Below are positions 60,210-64,000 of a DNA stretch of 64,000 nucleotides, in pieces. The notes beneath the pieces are model-generated. The model was not told the DNA's origin. It searched no databases and worked only from the letters and a program-made list of their open reading frames with translations. Source of the DNA: Miscanthus floridulus (lineage: Eukaryota; Streptophyta; Magnoliopsida; Poales; Poaceae); assembly GCF_019320115.1 (NCBI RefSeq), contig NC_089594.1, positions 22,358,409 through 22,422,408 on the forward strand. The letters run 5' to 3'. Positions within the stretch are counted from its first letter, which is position 1. Each line of letters begins with the position of its first letter. The position numbers were made by a program, and so were the translations under genes.

Positions 60210-61087
60210 ACTATTGTTTAGTGCGTCCACAAAATTTTATTGAAGTATAGAATATTCTTGGTTAAGCCCAATTCCCCTTTCAGACTTGTCCATTATATAA
60301 AGCCATCTCATCCTCGGTTCGTGTCTCGCCGTTTCACTCGTGAAGTCTCCAAGATCTTGTTCAAGTAAAGGAACTAGTCAGATCGCATTGATAGATCTTG
60401 TTCCAAACTTCCAAGTAGTTCCATAGAGATGAAAAAAAGGGCATACCCTAAAGCCTCTTGATGCCATGTTCTCCAGATCCAATCAGCTCAGTCATCTCGG
60501 CACTATAGCCTACACAATGCATAAACACGAACTCGCCGTCTTCCAATGAGGGTCTCCAGGTCTGTATATGTTTAGATCAATAAACGTACAGGTCGCAGCA
60601 TCGCAGTAATTAGAATCTGGGAGGAAAATTACACAGAATCTTTTGGTAACATTCCTGAGATATACCAATCGTTATCTGATTTCTGGCATAGGAAAATCTT
60701 GGTGTTCTTTCTGCATTTGACTTCCAAAGCAACGTGTGTGCTCATCAGGTGATGATTGCAGCCAGTTAACACCGCAAGGCAAGCCTCTTGATCTGTTTCC
60801 TTGCACACAAGACACAGATCACGTGTGCAGGACTCGCCACAGTTTGACCTGAATAAACGCCTGTCAATGTTGCAACAAAACAGCAAAGCAATTTTAGCAA
60901 ATAAACTTGCAGTAGCATCCAGTAACTGCTGCAGCAAAGGCAGAGGTAGCAATTGGGGGAAAACATCATCTTCCATTCCAATCTCAACAAATAATTTCTA
61001 CCAGTTTCGAATCAGATATCAAATCCGGCTCCGTAACCATACACTCTAGTTTCTATTACAAATATAGCACTACCAAATTAGCACACG
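60210..61087 (-). other. Region downstream of RNASEH2A (3' UTR and beyond)
   Basis: No confirmed gene. A 115-codon minus-strand frame at 60629-60976 (MEDDVFPQLLPLPLLQQLLD start, several Cys) lies where the 3' UTR or a downstream exon might be. It has no recognised domain. Confidence 0.4.
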
Positions 61088-63957
61088 TCACTGGAACTTC
61101 CTGACCAACTCAAGTTTGCGAGCCTGGAAGAATTTGCAACGGCCTTTTCCGCTAGATTCGATCTCCTCAGTCTTCCTTTTGAAACCAGTAAAGCCTAGGC
61201 TCGAAAGCTTGACTTGTCGCTTGGTGCTTCCATTGTCAGTCCCATCTTCATCAACTTCATCAGACTCCCTTCGTATCATTACCATGTGGCAAAAACATAA
61301 TAGCAATCAGAATCATGTTTTGCAGTTCACAAAACACACTAACGAAATTTGTTCGCAAATGGGCAAAGGTTGAAAATTTGAACACACCATGTAACCTCAA
61401 CTGCATCCTTGAAGAAGGGCTTACAAGTTTCCCAACTAAAACGAACCAAAGTTGGGAAGCCAAATACTGGATGCTTGTGATCTTCTAACCGTTGCTTAGT
61501 ATCAGGGGCTGCACCATTAATTTGGATGTTCTTTAATGAGACAGTGATATGATTACAGTTTGATAAAATCATTTACAATAAGGAATCAGTTACCTCCTGG
61601 ATATCCTGATCCAGTTTTCATGTGCAGACTCAGAGCTGTTTCATCAAACACCCAGTTTCGCAAGGCTCTGTCCCTAGTGACCTGCAGTTGCACATCACAA
61701 CTTTACAACTACGCAAGCCTATAAGAAAGTACCCTACACAAGGAAATTTGATTCGAGAAATTACCTTTGCAACTATACTTGCTCCACTAACAACAGGGTA
61801 AAGGCTATCAGCTTTTTTGGCAACCACAAATTTGATTCCTGGAAACTTTTCTGTCAGCTTGATTCTATACTTTTCAGGATCTCCCACTGTATCTATATAT
61901 ACCTTTTCAAGAAGGAATATAATTACTAAAAAATGTGGTGAATAAAATAATCTTATAAGGATAGCCGCACAAGAAATCCTTTTGAATTCAAGAATATATG
62001 CTCTTACTTCTGACAGTAGAACTCCCATGTCAAGCACTTTTCTAACAAGGCTCATGGCAGAGTTATGTGATATTTCATTCAGATTGACTTTTGACCTGAA
62101 ACAATGGGTTATCAATGAAGATAACAAGGCCAAGAAGTTCAATAGGTACAAAGGCCAGACATACTTTTTTAACATTTTAGCAGACAGATCCTTTGGGCAT
62201 ATGACATCCACTTCCCACCCAATAGAGTTATTGACCTTTAAACTTTCAAATAGCTCCTCTCTTTGTTCCTCCTTCAAGGTCTTTGAATCTGTTTCAGAAG
62301 ACAAGATCAACAGGCTATGCTAATTGTCAATGTGCTAATAGCAAAACTACTCTTGAACTTTTCCGTGGCCCATGGAAAGTAACAGCTTCACCCAACTCTG
62401 CAGCTGAAATGTCATAAGATAGTAAGCCTAATAACTACCGAAGTACAAAGACAGATTCAAGATTTACCACTCCAAAGGTTGAATTCATGCAAATGTCAGT
62501 ATGCCACAGATATACAGGAGATGTGTCAATACTCAACTCTAAGATGTCAGAAGCTGACGGTTTTAACAAACTTTGAAAAAGAAGGGTTTAGTAGTTTGCT
62601 ACAAGATAAATGTACATGGAAGCACCTGCAATTCATGAGTTCATTGAATGGGACTAGAGAGGAGAATATTTTGCAGACAAGGGAAACAAGAGGAGGATTG
62701 CAATTAGCAGCAACTAATATGGTTGCACAAAGCTCCTGCCTTTGGGTCTGCAAAAAAATTGTGATGTACCAAGAATAGCATGTTCAATGTTCCTACTTCC
62801 TACTCATGTTTGTCCTCCACAATTTCAAAAGTTCATAAACATATGCATCAGGTCTTTAAAAGGTACAACCTCTGTTCCAAATTATAATTCGTTTGACTTT
62901 TTTTACCCCAAGTTTGGTCACTAGTCTTATTAAAAAATTTGAGCAAAATGTCACTTATTTTGTTGTGGCTTTCTTTATTAATAAAAGTTCTTCAAGAATG
63001 ACTTCAATTTGACTATGTTTGCACAATTTTTTTGAATAAGACGAGTGATCAAACATGAGGTCAAAAAAGTCAAACGAATTATAATTTGATATGGAGGGAG
63101 TATGATAGCTTCTATCATGCCAAATCATTAATCGACCAAAGTGCTTAACTACTGCCAGCATCCACTTAATGAATGAGGTCGCAAATGAACCAATCGAAGA
63201 TTATAAAAAAAAGGGGGCGTACCCAGTGCAGAGAGCTCCCGCTTTGTGCGGGGTCTGGGGAAGGGTGTCAGTGGCAAGCCTTACCCTCGCCTGTGCAATG
63301 CGAGGAGACCGCGACTCGAACCCGGGACCTTCCGGTCACAGGTGGTAAGACTCTACCGCTTGCACCAGGCCCGCCCTTCCCCAATCGAAGATTATGTTAT
63401 AACTTTGAAGCTACCTGATTTATCTCTCTGATACAGGCTCACAGTCACAGAACCTGAGAATATTGACCTGTGCATCGTGAAATAAAGTAAAACTAAAATT
63501 ACATATACATTTCTGTATTCTGAGCAGATAAAGAAGATGTGAGTGAAGAAGACCTGCGAATTTGAGACTGGCAAGAGTGTTATTGTAAGAGCGCGCGCAG
63601 TACATACATCCATGCACCATAGGACCTGCACGAGCAGTAACAGGAAGTGAGTTTGGGAAAGACTCCATTTCTGCTCAAAACCTGAAAATCAGCGTCCTGC
63701 TCATGACAATTTGCTGGGGAATGCGTTGAAACCAACTAGAATTTCAGGCAACATTGCACATTTCCATGAGTGTTCAACCTATTTCACTTTGGCCTACTGA
63801 ATATTTGTGCAGTACAACTCAAAAAGATTTGAAGCAACATGCAACATTGCATATCAACCGGTCAGAAGAGTTTACCAAGGACAGGGCCACGGCCAGCCTC
63901 GTCGATCCCCATGAGGCAGGGCTCCTTGGTAGCCCACTCCGGCACCGGTGCCGCCAT
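61088..63957 (-). CDS. RNASEH2A: Ribonuclease H2 subunit A (catalytic)
   Basis: Eight exons join in phase to 297 residues: 63957-63876, 63625-63554, 62288-62165, 62095-62008, 61902-61765, 61681-61594, 61508-61388, 61268-61088 (TGA). All introns are GT-AG. It removes ribonucleotides from DNA and cleaves RNA:DNA hybrids in the nucleus, normally with subunits B and C. Type 2 RNase H catalytic residues are all present: D19 and E20 in [10 protein letters not shown]126 in [10 protein letters not shown]172 in [15 protein letters not shown]. Later blocks GSGYPGAPDTK and [14 protein letters not shown] match the family, with Arg where relatives often have Trp (KQRLED). Length is typical. The start at 63957 ([20 protein letters not shown]) is near the window end, so the promoter is outside. 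Confidence 0.95.
62866..63100. mobile_element. Stowaway MITE in RNASEH2A intron 2
   Basis: The left end CAACCTCTGTTCCAAATTAT and the right end (AATTTGATATGGAGGGAG) form inverted repeats that extend inward through AATTCGTTTGAC/GTCAAACGAATT. TA flanks both sides (62864-62865 and 63101-63102). The left terminus has drifted from CTCCCTCC. Confidence 0.88.
63205..63380 (-). mobile_element. AU-type SINE in RNASEH2A intron 2
   Basis: The minus strand carries a tRNA-derived head with RNA polymerase III boxes (GGTGCAAGCGGTAGAGTC and GGGTTCGAGTC), the AU SINE body (GCACAGGCGAGGGTAAGGC) and a T-rich tail. A 15-bp target duplication, CCAATCGAAGATTAT, flanks it at 63190-63204 and 63381-63395. It is an RNA-copied, LINE-dependent insertion with no coding capacity. 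Confidence 0.92.
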
Positions 63958-64000
63958 TTCCGCTGCGTTAGGGCAAAGCAGAGAGAGGGGAAGCAGATTG

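Noticed and set aside
63246..63370. tRNA-like sequence as a second tRNA gene
   Set aside because: Only the A and B box regions resemble a tRNA; it lacks an acceptor stem and anticodon arm and is flanked by a 15-bp duplication, which identifies a SINE.

Overview
The window is nuclear DNA from a grass (Poaceae), probably a panicoid. The evidence is a captured fragment of a CslF (mixed-linkage glucan synthase) gene, an AU-type SINE, Stowaway and Tourist MITEs, spliced plant genes with GT-AG introns, and dense nested LTR retrotransposons. The 100-N run at 20961-21060 marks a draft-assembly gap. Most of the window is transposon; ordinary genes lie mainly in the last 20 kb.

Left part (1-11.8 kb): a decayed minus-strand chromovirus-type Ty3/gypsy element (about 82-5468, inferred Reina-like), a gene scrap (5469-5671), a truncated minus-strand copia element (gag remnant plus LTR, 5672 to about 7575), and a truncated plus-strand gypsy LTR and gag (to 9492). 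From 9803 lies the 3' end of a diaminopimelate decarboxylase (LYSA) gene on the minus strand, whose last intron carries a Harbinger-type MITE, a GC-rich hAT MITE with a perfect 8-bp target duplication, and a long-TIR MITE.

Centre (11.86-20.06 kb): a non-autonomous gag-only LTR retrotransposon has inserted into LYSA one base before the end of an exon. It has five LTRs: four head-to-tail in tandem, then one internal region, then the fifth. All three LTR-LTR junctions share a 5-bp spacer. Further LYSA exons follow at 20056-20348; the 5' part of the gene is not present.

21.3-34.1 kb: a full-length but dead Tekay/Del-type gypsy element (5-bp target duplication), riddled with stop codons that are mostly TAG/TAA where the family has Gln. 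34.1-35.4 kb: a CACTA-like remnant with four copies of a roughly 155-bp repeat. 35.4-42.9 kb: a non-coding large-LTR derivative (LARD) in minus orientation, inserted inside a small Tourist-like MITE.

Right part (43-64 kb): an intact four-exon bZIP gene with an altered basic region (44346-45351, minus); a hAT MITE; a degenerate repeat tract; exon-like blocks of an unknown gene; a Pack-MULE (49417-52573) with about 400-bp inverted repeats and a 9-bp target duplication that carries pieces of three genes, CslF, an LBD (LOB-domain) gene with its own promoter, and a serine carboxypeptidase; an S40/DUF584 senescence-regulator gene (56666-57145, minus); a frameshifted F-box/DUF295 pseudogene (57816-59270, plus); a Stowaway MITE; a tRNA-Glu(UUC) gene; and a complete eight-exon RNase H2 subunit A gene (61088-63957, minus) whose second intron holds a Stowaway MITE and an AU SINE.

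The intact host genes are unrelated single genes, not an operon or cluster. The linking theme is transposon activity: gene capture, gene interruption, nesting and LTR amplification.
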